From assembly GCA_946183815.1 (NCBI GenBank), contig CAMHDG010000085.1:1-6815 (forward strand): a stretch of DNA of 6,815 nt, in the 5' to 3' direction. The notes beneath the pieces were generated by a model. The model had not been told where the DNA came from, made no database searches, and saw only the letters and a list, made by a program, of their open reading frames with translations. The stretch is from an uncultured bacterium. Lineage in GTDB: Bacteria; Cyanobacteriota; Vampirovibrionia; Gastranaerophilales; Gastranaerophilaceae. The position numbers and the translations under genes were made by a program. Every line of letters begins with the position of its first letter. Position 1 is the stretch's first letter. Shown one piece after another: positions 5,666-6,815 of the stretch.

Positions 5666-5817
5666 ACATCTAACCTTTCATGTATATAAAGTAAAACGTG
5701 GGTATAAAATTGCTACATGTTTAAGAAATGTAAAAATTTGCCTCAAAAGTAACAAAAATCTTGTTTACAGGGGTTACAATAGTTATAGAAAACTCGAGTG
5801 TAGAAGGAGGCAATTTA
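5666..5817. promoter_or_regulatory. Divergent intergenic region driving both unknown transcription units
   Basis: About 150 bases separate the divergent starts at 5665 and 5818, so promoters for both directions must lie here. On the plus strand TACAAT (5775-5780) is a plausible -10 but lacks a good -35. On the minus strand there are several TATA-like words (around 5680-5710) but no clear pair. The most solid element is AGGAGG (5805-5810), the ribosome binding site of the plus-strand gene. No notable palindrome was seen. Confidence 0.45.
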
Positions 5818-6669
5818 ATGTCTTTATATATCAATCAAATAACTAACAATCAACTAACAACGGATAGACAGAGAGCAAGAGCGGCAGAATTTGTAAACAG
5901 AAGTGATAAAGATGTTACTCACATGGCAACAAGAAGTTATAACATCGCTCACAGGGATGATAACAAAAAATTCGTAAAGAATTTAAAAACAACTATTTAT
6001 GCACTTCCTGCGGCTGCTGTTGCATCAGATTTGATTTTGAAAAAAGGAATTAAACCATCAATGAAAAATGGTGCATACTGGGGTGTCGCAGTCGCTGCTC
6101 CTGCTATCGTTTCAGGTGTAAGCAAAGCATTTTCTAAACCAAATGAGTTTGGAAAAAAAGAAGAGAACTTATCTTTTGGCTCTCATTTGGCTCTTACTTT
6201 GGGAACTTATCTTGCAGGCAGTTTTGCTTTAGATAAATTATCTCAAAACAAAACCGTAAATAAAGTCGTAGATACAGTAATTGATGGAATTAAAGATACC
6301 GCAGGTAAGATTAAAAATGAGGTTAAAATTCCTGAGAGTGTAAGCCAAAAATTCGCAAGTATCAAAAGTGCAATAAAAATGCCTGAATTTGCAAAACCTG
6401 TGACGGATAAAATAGCAAATTCTCAATTCCTTAAAAACATGGGCAAAGATACATTAAACCTTGGTAAAAAGGTTATAAATCACGCTCCCGGAATTATGGC
6501 ATTCGGCATGTTAGGTGCAATTATCGGGCATGGAATTAAACAGGGTTCAGCGATTTCTGCTAACAAAAACGCTATTAAAAACGCTCAACTTGAAACCGCA
6601 AGAAACCTGATAAATTCTTATCAACAAGAAAATCAGGCACTTAAACAAGCACAAACAGAAGAAGTATAA
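5818..6669 (+). CDS. Unknown multi-span membrane protein, 283 aa
   Basis: The start is ATG 5818, seven bases after a perfect AGGAGG; an in-frame TTG at 5761 would add 19 residues but has no such site. The N-terminal 55 residues are polar (TDRQRARAAEFVNRSDKDV). Hydrophobic segments lie at about 58-74, 86-102, 121-138 and 224-243, so three or four membrane spans are likely. Between the third and fourth, residues 145-215 are charged, amphipathic and partly repetitive: VKIPESVSQKFASIKS (169-184) and IKMPEFAKPVTDKIAN (186-201) are related copies. The tail, 250-283, is Asn/Gln/Ala-rich and probably a coiled coil. No named family is recognised; the style is that of conserved unknown proteins in Gastranaerophilales. 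It diverges from the 199/155 aa operon, whose second product is also Ala/Gly-rich and hydrophobic. Confidence 0.75.
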   Translation: MSLYINQITNNQLTTDRQRARAAEFVNRSDKDVTHMATRSYNIAHRDDNKKFVKNLKTTIYALPAAAVASDLILKKGIKPSMKNGAYWGVAVAAPAIVSGVSKAFSKPNEFGKKEENLSFGSHLALTLGTYLAGSFALDKLSQNKTVNKVVDTVIDGIKDTAGKIKNEVKIPESVSQKFASIKSAIKMPEFAKPVTDKIANSQFLKNMGKDTLNLGKKVINHAPGIMAFGMLGAIIGHGIKQGSAISANKNAIKNAQLETARNLINSYQQENQALKQAQTEEV

Positions 6670-6712
6670 TTGACTTGTTTTTGAATTTTGTTAAGTATTT
6701 TTTTGGATGTTA

Positions 6713-6772
6713 AAGCAAGTTCAGCATGCCACATTTGAGTATCAAGACCTTGAAACAAGTTTAGGGTGACAA
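6713..6772. repeat. Two degenerate copies of a palindromic dispersed repeat
   Basis: AAGCAAGTTCAGCATGCCA (6713-6731) and AAACAAGTTTAGGGTGACA (6753-6771) match at 14 of 19 positions with a 40-base period. The second copy lies in an 8-bp hairpin (6747-6754 with 6760-6767, including two G-T pairs, loop ACAAG). The shared form, roughly TGAAACAAGTTCAGGATGACA, resembles a hairpin repeat seen between genes in many bacterial genomes. The hairpin is also close to the one at 3467-3489. Confidence 0.5.
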
Positions 6773-6815
6773 CTTTAGTCTTGTGTAACATGACATATTG
6801 TTGTTAAAATTAATA

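Noticed and set aside
5761..5817. N-terminal extension of the 283 aa gene from a TTG at 5761
   Set aside because: The ATG at 5818 has a perfect AGGAGG seven bases upstream. The TTG has none, and the extra 19 residues cover the likely promoter and leader.
6671..6704. Terminator after the 283 aa gene
   Set aside because: A T-run at 6698-6704 follows the stop, but the only stem before it (ACTT/AAGT with a long loop) is too weak to call.
1..6815. CRISPR array, tRNA or rRNA genes, insertion sequence
   Set aside because: No regularly spaced identical repeats, no intact cloverleaf, no rRNA-like stretch and no transposase frame were seen on either strand.

Overview
The window is an AT-rich bacterial chromosome segment with ten protein-coding genes: one cut by the left edge, nine complete. 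The style of the right-hand half suggests a gut-associated Gastranaerophilales/Vampirovibrionia (Melainabacteria) genome. It carries small conserved proteins of unknown function with Ala/Gly-rich membrane helices, a lipoprotein-anchored lysozyme and a Flavodoxin_4-type flavodoxin. That placement is inference from protein style only; no rRNA or marker gene is present.

Left block (1-2016), all on the minus strand. It holds the N-terminus of a restriction-type protein with a PD-(D/E)XK signature (probably a restriction/N6-methylase polypeptide running off the left edge), a 51-63 aa helix-turn-helix protein, and a Fic-family AMP-transferase with a C-terminal MerR-like HTH. The fic promoter is well formed and sits inside an 11-bp inverted repeat, which suggests autoregulation. 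At 1992-2016, on the plus strand, is a 25-base stretch matching the 3' end of a tmRNA (T-loop, acceptor strand, CCA) without the rest of the RNA. The simplest reading is an attachment-site remnant, so that the restriction/Fic block would be the distal end of an island integrated at ssrA and the sequence to the right would be resident chromosome.

Middle block (2082-4580). A lipoprotein with a LysM-like segment and a GH24 (T4-lysozyme-like) domain and a 74 aa single-span membrane protein are on the minus strand, separated by a perfect 14-bp hairpin terminator. A flavodoxin on the plus strand has its own promoter, preceded by two overlapping inverted repeats. A bidirectional terminator closes the flavodoxin and the converging operon to its right.

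Right block (4602-6815). A two-gene minus-strand operon (199 aa and 155 aa, overlapping by ATGA) is divergent from a 283 aa multi-span membrane protein. All three are unrecognised beyond resembling lineage-specific proteins. The last 100 bases hold degenerate copies of a palindromic repeat that closely resembles the terminator hairpin at 3467-3489, pointing to a dispersed hairpin repeat family.
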